A stretch of 39,688 nt of DNA from UBA2020 sp964551435. GTDB taxonomy: Bacteria; Pseudomonadota; Alphaproteobacteria; Micavibrionales; UBA2020. Made by a program: the position numbers and the translations under genes. Under the pieces are notes generated by a model. That model did not search any database and was not told the DNA's origin. It worked only from the letters and a program-made list of their open reading frames with translations. Below, piece by piece: positions 1-7,707 of the stretch; position 1 is the first letter of the stretch; every line of letters begins with the position of its first letter. The DNA is taken from assembly GCA_964551435.1 (NCBI GenBank), contig CAZKBS010000014.1, positions 1 to 39,688 on the forward strand, read 5' to 3'.

Positions 1-16
1 CTCTGACTTTGGGGAG

Positions 17-40
17 CTTACCGACATACTTACCGACATA
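17..40. repeat. Perfect 12-bp tandem duplication near tRNA-Phe
   Basis: The unit CTTACCGACATA occurs twice head to tail (17-28 and 29-40), about 120 bp downstream of the 3' end of the leftward tRNA-Phe gene. The rest of 1-160 contains no gene I can support. Sites next to tRNA 3' ends are common integration points, but no integrase or attachment-site duplication is visible inside the window, so any link to a mobile element is inference. Confidence 0.6.
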
Positions 41-160
41 AAGAGTGGATGTGGGTATACAGCCATAGACACGCGAAGCCTGCCGCGTATGACATGAGTT
101 TGATTCTAAATGATTCTGAAGACAGCCGTGGACGGCTAGGGATTTGTATGGGGAGGCAAG

Positions 161-236
<76 letters not shown>

Positions 237-378
237 ATTGGAAAGTGGTTATAAGCAAAAACGCGCAGGCTGTCCAGCCCTTTTTAACCCTTTAAAAACA
301 AAAGAATTTTTGGTGCTGGCGGCTGCGGCCTTGCCGCGGTGCAGATTCACATATATCTTAAGAGTATAACAGGTTCGA

Positions 379-428
379 CCCCGTTTCGGGGCGGGCACCG
401 TGAAAAGGACTTCGGGCGTGTCGCCCGC
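379..428 (+). promoter_or_regulatory. Structured leader ahead of the pantothenate operon
   Basis: Upstream of the first pan gene is a compact set of inverted repeats. CCCCG-TTT-CGGGG lies at 379-391 and CGGGCG-TGT-CGCCCG at 413-427. A second GCGGGC at 391-396 could compete for GCCCGC at 423-428. This suggests an untranslated, possibly regulatory leader and argues against translation starting at the in-frame ATG at 339. There is no U-tract and I do not recognise a known riboswitch; the regulatory role is inference. Confidence 0.35.
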
Positions 429-446
429 ACAACAGGCGAAGTGGAC

Positions 447-1169
447 TTGATCTTGGGACAAGTACCGGCATATCTCATCATCGGCAATGGTCGTGTTGCG
501 CGGCATACCGCCTGTTATTTCGATTTCCTTGGCATTCCCTATACCCAGTGGCACCGCGGCATGACCGAAGAAGATCTGCGCGTAAAAGCCGCAGCGGCGA
601 GCCATATTCTTGTTCTCATCCGCGACGATGCGATTGCGGATTTTGCGCTGTTTCATCTCTCCGGCTTTTCGGCGGTCAAAATACATTTCTCCGGCGCGCT
701 GGTGGCGGCGGGCATATATGGCGCGCATCCGCTGATGACTTTCGGGCCGGAACTCTATACGCGGGATAAATACCAGGGCATCCCGTTCATCATCGAAGAC
801 GACGCGCCGGATTTTGCCGCGCTGCTGCCCGGTCTGCCCAATACGCATGCGCGCATCAAAAAATCGGACAAGGCGAAATACCATGCGCTTTGCGCCATGG
901 CGGGGAATTTTTCCTGCCTGCTGTGGCAAAAACTGATGGACAGCTTTGCGCAGGATTTCGGCCTGCCGCCCGAAGCCGTGCAGGCCTATCTGCGCCAGCA
1001 GACGGATAATTTGATATCTGATTATACATCCGCGCTGACAGGGCCGCTCGTGCGCGGCGACGGCGCGACGGTGCAAAAACATCTGGCCGCCCTGAAAGGC
1101 GACCCGTTCCACGACGTATATCAAAGCTTCATCGCCGCCTATGGCGCCAGCAAGGAGAAACGCACATGA
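447..1169 (+). CDS. panG: Rossmann/DUF2520 protein, probable PanG-type ketopantoate reductase
   Basis: Probably reduces 2-dehydropantoate to pantoate with NADPH in the cytoplasm, the step between PanB and PanC. The N-terminus has a Rossmann beta-alpha-beta with the dinucleotide motif GNGRVA. The middle carries the HFSGAL...GAHPLMTF signature, and the C-terminal half carries K-x2-YHAL...AGNF and LTGPLVRGD, all typical of the Rossmann-like/DUF2520 family. PanG of Francisella belongs to this family and replaces PanE. The gene overlaps panB by 4 bp (ATGA), a sign of translational coupling. The start is uncertain: TTG at 447 follows AGGCGA at a good distance, GTG at 441 and TTG at 453 are alternatives, and an in-frame ATG at 339 falls in the probable leader. 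The family is clear; the reductase role rests on operon context. Confidence 0.82.
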   Translation: MILGQVPAYLIIGNGRVARHTACYFDFLGIPYTQWHRGMTEEDLRVKAAAASHILVLIRDDAIADFALFHLSGFSAVKIHFSGALVAAGIYGAHPLMTFGPELYTRDKYQGIPFIIEDDAPDFAALLPGLPNTHARIKKSDKAKYHALCAMAGNFSCLLWQKLMDSFAQDFGLPPEAVQAYLRQQTDNLISDYTSALTGPLVRGDGATVQKHLAALKGDPFHDVYQSFIAAYGASKEKRT

Positions 1170-1981
1170 TGAATATTTTCGATTTCGCCAAGAAAAAACA
1201 GGCCGGCGATAAAATCACCATGGTCACCTGTTATGATTACACCAGTGCGGTTTTGGTGAACCGCAGCGACATTGACTGCATCCTTGTCGGGGATAGCCTT
1301 GCAATGACCATGCACGGCTTCAGCTCCACCGTGCCGGCGACGGTGGATATGATGGCGATGCATACCGCTGCCGTCGCGCGCGGGGCGAAGGATAAATTCA
1401 TCGTGGCCGATTTGCCATTCCTGGCCTACCGCAAAGACCTTGGCGAGAATATCGCCGCCGTTCAGGCCGTGATGCAGGCGGGCGCCCATGCCGTGAAAAT
1501 CGAAGGCGCGGCAGGCAATCAGGAACTTGTGCGTCACCTGACGGAATCCGGCGTGCCTGTGATGGGGCATATCGGCCTGACGCCGCAGTTCGTGCATTTG
1601 CTGGGCGGCTACCGCGTGCAGGGCAAAACCGAAGAGAGCGCCAACAGGCTGAAGCAGGAAGCGCTGGCCCTCGAAGACGCCGGCGCCTTTGCGTTGGTCA
1701 TGGAATGTGTGCCGACCGTGCTGGCCGCGGAAATTACCAAGGCCCTGCGCATCGCCACCATCGGCATCGGCGCAGGGGCGGGGGTGGATGGGCAAGTGCT
1801 GGTGTTTCAGGACCTCCTTGGCCTCAATACCGATTTCCGCCCCAAATTCGTGAAAAATTTTCTGAACGGCGCCGATCTGGTGACAGGGGCGCTGAATGAT
1901 TATAACCAAGCCGTGAAAACAGGAGCCTTCCCCGATGCCAACCATAGTTTCAACGCCGAGCGCGTGGCGCAGCCTGCGTAA
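1166..1981 (+). CDS. panB: 3-methyl-2-oxobutanoate hydroxymethyltransferase
   Basis: Transfers a hydroxymethyl group from 5,10-methylenetetrahydrofolate to 2-oxoisovalerate to make ketopantoate, the first committed step of pantothenate synthesis. At 271 aa it matches the family. The metal-binding aspartates are at D43 (LVGDSL) and D82 (VADLPF), the KIEG substrate-binding motif is at 111-114, and the catalytic glutamate is E180 in the ME-C-VP motif. IGIGAG follows near 195. The start is set by AAGGAG upstream of ATG 1166. It overlaps the upstream reductase by 4 bp, and panC starts inside its last 47 bp, so the four genes very probably form one transcript. Confidence 0.97.
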   Translation: MMNIFDFAKKKQAGDKITMVTCYDYTSAVLVNRSDIDCILVGDSLAMTMHGFSSTVPATVDMMAMHTAAVARGAKDKFIVADLPFLAYRKDLGENIAAVQAVMQAGAHAVKIEGAAGNQELVRHLTESGVPVMGHIGLTPQFVHLLGGYRVQGKTEESANRLKQEALALEDAGAFALVMECVPTVLAAEITKALRIATIGIGAGAGVDGQVLVFQDLLGLNTDFRPKFVKNFLNGADLVTGALNDYNQAVKTGAFPDANHSFNAERVAQPA

Positions 1982-2768
1982 ATCACTTGCGGGGCGCAGC
2001 GTCGGTTTTGTGCCGACGATGGGCAACCTGCACGAAGGGCATATCGACCTCTGCCGCCGTGCGCGCGCGGAAAATGATATTGTGGTCGCCAGCATTTTTG
2101 TGAACCCGACGCAGTTCAATCAGGCGTCGGATTTCGAGAAATATGCCCGCACGCTGGCGGCGGATAAAGAACTGCTCGCGGTGGCGGGCGTGGATTACCT
2201 GTTCCATCCGGATGCGCAGGACATGTACGCCGATGGCTATACCATCAAAGTGTCGGAAGAAGATATCGCGCGCGAGCTGGAGGGCGCCTTCCGTCCCGGG
2301 CATTTCACCGGCATGCTGACGGTGGTCATGAAATTGTTGAACATCATCGGCGCCGACCGTGCCTATTTCGGCGAAAAAGATTTCCAGCAGTTGCTGCTGG
2401 TCAAAAAAATGGTATCGGCGCTGTTTATGCCGGTCGAGATTATTGCCTGCCCGACCATACGGGCGCAAAACGGCCTCGCGCTTAGTTCCCGCAATGCGCG
2501 GCTGACGCCGGAACAGCTGGAAAAAGCGCCCTTGCTGGCCGAATTGCTGCAAAGCGGCATGCCGGATGCGGCGGTGATGAAAAAGCTTGAAGAAGCCGGA
2601 TTTAAACCCGAATATGTCGAAACCCGCTGGGGCCGCCGTCTGGCGGCGGCCTGGCTGGGGGATGTGCGGTTGATTGACAACGTGCCCGCCCAAAGTGGCG
2701 GCACCGCGCAAGAAACCGCCGGTCAACATAAAGAGGTTTGCGATGCTGCTGTGTCTGGATGTGGGTAA
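1935..2768 (+). CDS. panC: Pantothenate synthetase (pantoate-beta-alanine ligase)
   Basis: Condenses pantoate and beta-alanine through a pantoyl-adenylate. It is a nucleotidyltransferase-fold enzyme with PTMGNLHEGH at 27-36 (HxGH signature H33/H36), FVNPTQF near 55-61, FGEKDFQQ at 145-152 and LSSRN at 183-187, the KMSKS-like loop (usually MSSRN). ATG 1935 lies inside panB, preceded by AACAGGAGCC. The C-terminus continues past the RLIDN region by about 25 residues and overlaps coaX by 26 bp in another frame, so the very tail may be unconserved. panD, which supplies beta-alanine, is not in the window. Confidence 0.96.
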   Translation: MPTIVSTPSAWRSLRKSLAGRSVGFVPTMGNLHEGHIDLCRRARAENDIVVASIFVNPTQFNQASDFEKYARTLAADKELLAVAGVDYLFHPDAQDMYADGYTIKVSEEDIARELEGAFRPGHFTGMLTVVMKLLNIIGADRAYFGEKDFQQLLLVKKMVSALFMPVEIIACPTIRAQNGLALSSRNARLTPEQLEKAPLLAELLQSGMPDAAVMKKLEEAGFKPEYVETRWGRRLAAAWLGDVRLIDNVPAQSGGTAQETAGQHKEVCDAAVSGCG

Positions 2769-3540
2769 TACGCATATTGTGGGCGGTCTGTTCGACGGCG
2801 AAAAACTGCTGTTCCGTTTCCGCTACTCGACACATCAAATCGGCACGGCGGACCAGTTCGGCCTTTTCCTCCGCGGCATTCTGGGTACCAACAATATCGC
2901 CTATGACCGTATCGCGGTGGTCGCGCTGTCGTCGGTGGTGCCGGGCTGCAACTACACCATCCGTCACGCCATCAGCCAGTATTTTCCGGCGGCGGAATAT
3001 TTTATTCTGCAGGCGGGCGTCAAAACCGGCATCAACATCAAATACAAAAACCCCGGCGAAGTGGGCGCCGACCTGATTGCGGGCGCGATTGGCGGGGTTG
3101 AGGCCTTTCCTGAAAAGAATCTAATTATTATCGACCTCGGCACCGCGACCACCATGGCGGCGGTATCGCGCAAACGCGATTTTCTGGGTGGAGTCATCAT
3201 GCCGGGCATGCGCCTTGCGATGGAAAGCCTGAAATCCAACACAGCGAAGCTGATGGAAGTCGATATCGAAGTGCCCGAAACCTATCTGGGTCAATCGACG
3301 CGCGAATGCATCCAGCGCGGGCTTTATTTCGGCCACCTCGGCGCGATGCGCGAAGTCATTTCCGGCTACCGCAAGGAGCTGTTCGCCGGCGAAGACGTCA
3401 CCGTCATCGGCACGGGCGGTTTTTCGCAGCTGTTCCGCGAGGAAAAAGTTTTCGACATTATCCTGCCCGACCTTGTGCTGCAAGGCGTGCGTCTGGCCTA
3501 CGTCAATTCAAAGGCCGCGCAGGCGCGTCAGCAGGCGTAA
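2743..3540 (+). CDS. coaX: Type III pantothenate kinase
   Basis: Phosphorylates pantothenate to 4'-phosphopantothenate, the first step of CoA synthesis, so the operon runs from 2-oxoisovalerate to the CoA pathway. The 265-aa protein is an ASKHA-fold kinase with DVGNT at 6-10 (phosphate loop), GEVGADL at 105-111 containing the conserved D110, and DLGTATT at 131-137. The position after GAD is Leu rather than the common Arg. I chose ATG 2743 because it is preceded by AAAGAGG and puts the first phosphate-binding strand at the N-terminus; an upstream in-frame ATG at 2674 would add 23 residues that overlap panC. Confidence 0.95.
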   Translation: MLLCLDVGNTHIVGGLFDGEKLLFRFRYSTHQIGTADQFGLFLRGILGTNNIAYDRIAVVALSSVVPGCNYTIRHAISQYFPAAEYFILQAGVKTGINIKYKNPGEVGADLIAGAIGGVEAFPEKNLIIIDLGTATTMAAVSRKRDFLGGVIMPGMRLAMESLKSNTAKLMEVDIEVPETYLGQSTRECIQRGLYFGHLGAMREVISGYRKELFAGEDVTVIGTGGFSQLFREEKVFDIILPDLVLQGVRLAYVNSKAAQARQQA

Positions 3541-3549
3541 GTTTTATTT

Positions 3550-3975
3550 TCAGGCTGTTTTTTCAGCGGCGCTGCGGGTTTCGTGAAACCGTGCGCGGTT
3601 TGCCTGTATTTGCGCGCCATTTTGCGACGCCCATGCCGACAGCGCATTCACCGTATCGCATAGCGACAGGCCGAGCGGCGTGAGGCTATATTCCACGCGC
3701 GGCGGCACTTCGGGATAGACAGCGCGCAGCACCAGTCCGGCTTCTTCAAACGCGCGCAGGTGCTTGGTCAGCTCCCGCTGCGTGATGGGCGCAAGGCGGC
3801 GCTGGATTTCGCGAAAACGCAGCAGCGTCTCCGGCGCATGGGCGAGGGTATAGAGAATTTTCACCGACCATTTGTTCGCAATCAGCCCGAGCGCCATGCT
3901 GGCGGGGCAGGCGCGCGGATCTTCGCCATGCGCTTCTGCGGGGGCGGGGATGGCGGGTTGTGCGGTTTTTTTCAT
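3550..3975 (-). CDS. HxlR-family winged-helix transcriptional regulator
   Basis: A 141-aa DNA-binding protein of the HxlR/MarR-like winged-helix type. It has the family's CP...ALGLIANKWSVKILYTL opening helix at about 23-44, then a helix-turn-helix with RFREIQRRL...ITQRELTKHLR, and a wing containing PRVEYSLTPLG. Many HxlR members respond to redox or electrophile stress through the N-terminal cysteine, here the Cys of DPRACPAS, which is present. The gene is divergent from the yceI/dioxygenase pair, its most likely target. The start is supported by GAGG six bases upstream of ATG 3975. It converges on coaX with a 9-bp gap. Confidence 0.93.
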   Translation of the reverse strand: MKKTAQPAIPAPAEAHGEDPRACPASMALGLIANKWSVKILYTLAHAPETLLRFREIQRRLAPITQRELTKHLRAFEEAGLVLRAVYPEVPPRVEYSLTPLGLSLCDTVNALSAWASQNGAQIQANRARFHETRSAAEKTA

Positions 3976-4009
3976 GGAACGCCTCGTTTTTCCTCATTGG
4001 TATATAAAT

Positions 4010-4054
4010 GTATACTATGTTTTAAATTACTGCCTACTATTCAAAGTATACTAT
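4010..4054. promoter_or_regulatory. Repeated GTATACTAT boxes in the divergent hxlR/yceI promoter region
   Basis: GTATACTAT occurs at 4010-4018 and again at 4046-4054 (36 bp apart). Each contains the palindrome GTATAC, and a degenerate CTACTAT copy lies between them near 4034. HxlR-type regulators commonly bind short GTATAC-like inverted repeats between divergent genes. TATACT at 4047-4052 could also be the -10 of the yceI promoter. The motif is visible in the sequence; binding by the HxlR protein is inference. Confidence 0.55.
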
Positions 4055-4134
4055 CGAACTATGATTATTCCATAGCCGCCGCAAAACTTTTTCTGCGGCG
4101 GTCACCCCAAACATATATTTACCGGAGCAAAACA

Positions 4135-4707
4135 ATGAAAAAGAGCCTTTATGCCGCGCTGGCGGCTGTGATGTTGTCTTCCGCGCCTGCGCTGGCGGCG
4201 GAAACCTTTTATTTCGACCCCACCCATACCAGCGTGACGTGGCATGCGGGGCATTTCGGATTTTCCACGCCCTCCGGCAAATTCGCCAGCGTGAATGGCA
4301 GCGTAACGCTCGACGAGCAAGCGCCCGCAAACAGCAGCGTCGAGGTCACGATTGATACCGCCGTCATGGTCACGGGCGTCGAAAAATTCGATGCGCATCT
4401 CAAAAGCGGTGATTTTTTCAACGTGGACAAATTCCCCACCGCGACGTTCAAAAGCACCAAGGTCATGCTGACCGGCAAAGATACCGCAAAGGTCGAAGGC
4501 ACGCTGACGCTGCTGGATGTCGCGAAACCTGTTGTGCTGGATGTACGCCTGAACAAAACCGGCGAGAATCCTTTCACGCAGAAAAAGCAGGTTGGTTTTA
4601 CAGCGACGACGGTCATCAAACGCTCCGACTTCGGGATTGTCTATGCGCTGCCGAACGTGCCGGATGATGTGAAAATCGACATCGAAGCCGAAGCGGCTTT
4701 GAAATAA
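4135..4707 (+). CDS. YceI-family periplasmic lipocalin-like protein
   Basis: A 190-aa secreted protein. The first 21 residues form a signal peptide (KK, hydrophobic core, ALA cleavage before AETFYFDP). The mature part is the YceI beta-barrel: FDPTHTSVTWHAGHFGFS at the start, then the regularly spaced FDAHLKSGDFFNVDKFPTAT signature and a KRSDFGI motif near the C-terminus. YceI proteins bind isoprenoid-like amphiphiles in the periplasm; the ligand here is unknown. ATG 4135 follows CCGGAGC. It is the first gene of a two-gene unit with the dioxygenase 12 bp downstream and is probably controlled by the divergent HxlR regulator. Confidence 0.93.
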   Translation: MKKSLYAALAAVMLSSAPALAAETFYFDPTHTSVTWHAGHFGFSTPSGKFASVNGSVTLDEQAPANSSVEVTIDTAVMVTGVEKFDAHLKSGDFFNVDKFPTATFKSTKVMLTGKDTAKVEGTLTLLDVAKPVVLDVRLNKTGENPFTQKKQVGFTATTVIKRSDFGIVYALPNVPDDVKIDIEAEAALK

Positions 4708-4719
4708 GGAGAAAACACC

Positions 4720-5526
4720 ATGACGCACGGGCCGCAGACATTGCCGAGCTTTTTCCTGCCGCATGGCGGCGGCCCGTGCTTTTTCATGGACTGGAATCCG
4801 CCCGATACGTGGCGCGGCATGGAAACCTTTCTGCGCGGCGTGACGGCGGGATTGCCGCGTCCGCGCGCGGTGGTGGTGATTTCCGGGCACTGGCATGCGC
4901 CCGCCTTCACGGCGGGGGCGCATCCGGCGCCGCCGCTGATTTACGATTACTACGGCTTTCCGCCGCATACGTATGAATTGACCTATCCCGCCGCGGGCGC
5001 GCCTGCACTGGCGGCGGATATTCGCGATAGGCTGGTGCGCGCGGGATTACGTGCGGCGGTCGATGACACCCGCGGCCTTGACCATGGCGTGTTTATCCCG
5101 TTCAAGCTGATCTATCCGGATGCCGATATTCCGCTGGTGCCGCTGTCGCTGCATGAGGGAATGGACGCTGCCCTGCACCTGAAAGCGGGGCAGGCGCTGG
5201 CGCCGCTGCGCGATGATAACGTGCTGATTGTCGGCAGCGGCATGAGTTTTCACAACCTGCGCCTGCTCATGACGGGCCGTGCGGATGTGCCGCAGGCACG
5301 GGCATTTGACGACTGGCTGACAAAGGCGGCAACCGCAGCGTCTGATATGCGCGCGGCGCAACTGGCGCAGTGGGCCGCTGCCCCCGGTGCGGCGCTGTCG
5401 CATCCCGAGGCGGAACATCTGCTGCCCCTGATGATGGCGGCCGGTGCCGCAGGGGATGATAAGGGCACACGCATTTATCACGAAAAAGTCATGAGCGCAC
5501 CGATATCGGCCTATCGCTTCGGATAA
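4720..5526 (+). CDS. DODA-type extradiol ring-cleavage dioxygenase (class III, LigB-like)
   Basis: A 268-aa cytoplasmic non-heme iron enzyme of the LigB superfamily, YgiD/4,5-DOPA dioxygenase group. Expected metal and active-site histidines are visible in FFLPHGGGP (residues 11-19), ISGHWHAP (about 55-62), GLDHGVFIPF (about 119-128) and GSGMSFHNLR near 175. Members cleave catechol-type rings or act on small electrophilic compounds; the substrate here cannot be read from sequence. Pairing with YceI and an HxlR regulator resembles quinone/catechol stress loci. AAGGAG precedes ATG 4720. The gene ends at a strong hairpin terminator. Confidence 0.9.
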   Translation: MTHGPQTLPSFFLPHGGGPCFFMDWNPPDTWRGMETFLRGVTAGLPRPRAVVVISGHWHAPAFTAGAHPAPPLIYDYYGFPPHTYELTYPAAGAPALAADIRDRLVRAGLRAAVDDTRGLDHGVFIPFKLIYPDADIPLVPLSLHEGMDAALHLKAGQALAPLRDDNVLIVGSGMSFHNLRLLMTGRADVPQARAFDDWLTKAATAASDMRAAQLAQWAAAPGAALSHPEAEHLLPLMMAAGAAGDDKGTRIYHEKVMSAPISAYRFG

Positions 5527-5559
5527 AAAACAGCGCCGGCAGGGGCGCTGTTTTTTTTT
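5525..5559. terminator. Bidirectional intrinsic terminator
   Basis: An A-tract, the stem CAGCGCC (5531-5537), a 6-nt loop, GGCGCTG (5544-5550) and a run of nine T. A- and T-tracts flank the stem, so it can end both the rightward dioxygenase unit and the convergent leftward gene at 5577. Confidence 0.9.
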
Positions 5560-5576
5560 ATCCTATATCCAGCGGA

Positions 5577-6329
5577 TTATTTTTTGGCTTCCACTTTGCG
5601 GGTCGCGGGCAGGGCGGCGAGAACGCCCTGTTCCTTGCCGCCGCAGGTGACATGGCCGAAGCCGCCCGCGCTTTTGCCGCCGTCGACGTCATAGACAATA
5701 TTGTCGTTTTTATCGGCGCTGACGCCGGCGGGTACGAAATCAAGCTTTAGCGCGCTGCGGGTGCGCCACGCAATGTTGTGATCCGCGCAGGAGCTGTCGC
5801 CACTGACGCCAAGCCCGCCGACGATATTGCCCTTGTCGTCATAAAGGGCGAGGCCGCCGCCAAAAACATTCACGCCGCCAATACGCTCCCCCGTCATGGG
5901 GTCTTTGGCGGAGCCGTAATCCTTCGCCGGGCCTTCATAGGCTGCATCGGTGTCGACGGGGTTGCTTTCCTGCAGGCCGAACAGGCTGCCGCCCGGCTGC
6001 GTCGCGCTATAGAGGTTGGCGGTCGATAGCGCGAGGCCTTTGAGGCTGAAGGCGTTCGCCGTATTCGCTTTTTGCGCGGAAATCACGCGGCTGCCGGGCC
6101 ATTGCGCATCGACGGTATCGCCGGTGAAGGCAACGGCGCAGACGCGGCCGCTGCGGTCAACAATCGTGCCCCACATATCAAGATTGAAGCCGCCGTTGTC
6201 GGCCTTGCGTGCTTCGGTCAGCGCCTGCTTCAATGCGGCGTGGTTCGGCAGTTTGGCGCAGTCATTGGCAAGGGCAGGGGATGCGGTGAAACCGAGCGCG
6301 AGGGCGCAGGCGACAAGAAGTTTTTTCAT
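5577..6329 (-). CDS. Secreted HbpS/GlcG-like heme-binding-family protein
   Basis: A 250-aa exported protein with a clear signal peptide (MKK, hydrophobic stretch, ALA at 19-21, then NDCAK). The mature part has the GlcG/HbpS fold (PF03928 family): ALTEARKADNGGFNLDMW, GRVCAVAFTGD, SRVISAQKANTANAF, GGVNVFGGGLALYDDKGNIVG and GGLGVSGDSSCADHNIAW, the last being the conserved GxSGD..C..D segment. Family members bind heme or cobalamin or accompany glycolate metabolism; no such genes adjoin it here, so the ligand is unknown. It contains several cysteines (one near the mature N-terminus, one in SSCADH and one in VTCGG) that could form disulfides. It is a single-gene unit. Confidence 0.85.
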   Translation of the reverse strand: MKKLLVACALALGFTASPALANDCAKLPNHAALKQALTEARKADNGGFNLDMWGTIVDRSGRVCAVAFTGDTVDAQWPGSRVISAQKANTANAFSLKGLALSTANLYSATQPGGSLFGLQESNPVDTDAAYEGPAKDYGSAKDPMTGERIGGVNVFGGGLALYDDKGNIVGGLGVSGDSSCADHNIAWRTRSALKLDFVPAGVSADKNDNIVYDVDGGKSAGGFGHVTCGGKEQGVLAALPATRKVEAKK

Positions 6330-6477
6330 GGTGTTGCGGTCTTTCTTGGCTATGGATTTAAAGCACCGGCAGTCCGGTCGTCCGACGAAGCGGTAATCCG
6401 GTTATCCGGCCAGAAAAGCCCCTCGGAAAAGGGCTATGCACATGAAAGTACCGCAGGCGCGCGGCTTTGCCTATAGC

Positions 6478-6500
6478 AAAAAACAGCGGCGCTCAGCTGC
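6478..6500 (-). terminator. Possible terminator of the murA-rng operon
   Basis: On the minus strand GCAGC, an 8-nt loop containing the rng stop codon, GCTG and then six T. The stem is short. A second candidate lies 60 bp further on (AGCCC/GGGCT at 6417-6435 followed by TTTTCT). One or both probably end the leftward operon. Confidence 0.35.
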
Positions 6501-7707
6501 CTTTGTTCAAATAGACCTTGCGCTTTTCCGCCAGCGTGGCGGTGCGGCGTTTGCGCGTGACCTCGATGATGCCAAGGCGGGTGAAGCCATGTACTTCGGC
6601 CGCGGCATGGTCACCCTGCAGCAGCCGCGTCATGGTATCGACAAGGCGGATGCGTTCGGATTTCTGGTTCATGCCGATGAAATCGATGAGGATTGCGCCG
6701 CTGAGATTGCGCAGACGCATTTGCCGCACGGTTTCCGCGGCAGCTTCCTGATTGACGGCAGCAATACCGGCGGCGCTGCCCTGATTGACGTCGATCATGA
6801 TAACGGCATGTGTCGGCTCGATGATAATCGATCCACCGCCGGCGAGGGGCACGATTTGCTCCTCCAGCATCTCGAGTTCGGAGTAGATATCGTTGATATC
6901 ATAAAGCCGCTGGCCCGGCTTTTCGGGCCGGAACAGCCGCAGGCGTTTGGAATCGGCGAGCGGCGGTTCATGCCGCGCGGCCCATTGCATGACGATTTCA
7001 AGGCAGTGTTTGTTGCCGGTATAAATATGTTCGAAAGCGGCGGCGCTGTAATCATTGAGCGCGCGTACGGCGGCATTCGGCCCCGCGCGGACAAGCCGCG
7101 GGCGCTCCCCGCTGGTTTCGGTGACGGCGAGGATCTGTTCCCACTCGGCGCGCAGCAGGTCGGCTTCGGTCTGCATGTTCTCTTCGCTGGCGTGCTCGGC
7201 ATTCGGCTGTACCAGCCAGCCGCCTTTGCCTTTCAGCTTGGCCGTGAATTTCAGGACTTTTTCGTTTTCGATGTTTGCCGAAATCGTGACTTGCCGCGCA
7301 ACAGGGCTATGTGTCAGGTACTGGCCCGACAGATAAACCAGCATGGTCAGCCGCGGCATCTTGTGCTGTTCGTGCAGGCTCATGCGTTTGGCTTCGGCCC
7401 TGACCTGCACCAGAATCATCTGCCCCGGTTTCAGCAAATCACCAATGCCGCTGCGGTCGGCGGCTTCGCCGCTTTCGGGCAGATAGACGTATTTCGCGGG
7501 CAAAAGCCCCGTGACGCCGCCACCCAGATCGACCAGCGCGGCATCGAGTTTTTTATCAATCTTCAGAACCTTGCCCTGATAAATTGACCCCCAGCAGGCA
7601 TCCTGATCGAGCGCATCGACGTAAAGGTCGGTTAAAATGCCCCTGTGCAGTACGGCGGCGTGCAGGCGGCCGTCGATGTCGTCGATGTAAAGCTCAGCCG
7701 CGCTCAT
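6493..7707 (-). CDS. rng: Ribonuclease E/G family endoribonuclease, short form
   Basis: A 404-aa endoribonuclease of the RNase E/G catalytic family, acting on rRNA precursors and mRNA. It has an S1 RNA-binding domain from about residue 38 (GSIYQGKV...AALVDLG) and an RNase H-like region near 205-300. The metal-binding aspartates are D306 (MIDVNQGS) and D342 (IDFIGM), followed by FTRLGIIEVTRKR. It is shorter than E. coli RNase G (about 490 aa), stopping soon after TRKR with no CPxC zinc-link. The usual IDFIDM reads IDFIGM. It is the last gene of the operon and overlaps maf by 14 bp. Alphaproteobacteria often carry this small paralog after maf in addition to full RNase E. Confidence 0.9.
   Translation of the reverse strand: MSAAELYIDDIDGRLHAAVLHRGILTDLYVDALDQDACWGSIYQGKVLKIDKKLDAALVDLGGGVTGLLPAKYVYLPESGEAADRSGIGDLLKPGQMILVQVRAEAKRMSLHEQHKMPRLTMLVYLSGQYLTHSPVARQVTISANIENEKVLKFTAKLKGKGGWLVQPNAEHASEENMQTEADLLRAEWEQILAVTETSGERPRLVRAGPNAAVRALNDYSAAAFEHIYTGNKHCLEIVMQWAARHEPPLADSKRLRLFRPEKPGQRLYDINDIYSELEMLEEQIVPLAGGGSIIIEPTHAVIMIDVNQGSAAGIAAVNQEAAAETVRQMRLRNLSGAILIDFIGMNQKSERIRLVDTMTRLLQGDHAAAEVHGFTRLGIIEVTRKRRTATLAEKRKVYLNKGS

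Noticed and set aside
339..446. N-terminal extension of the PanG-type protein from ATG 339
   Set aside because: The extra 36 residues are unlike a Rossmann N-terminus and overlie a series of hairpins.
249..1124. Leftward frame opposite the PanG-type gene
   Set aside because: It covers a conserved gene on the other strand and shows no family signature.
6436..7587. Long rightward frame opposite rng
   Set aside because: It is a complement shadow of a clearly conserved RNase E/G gene.
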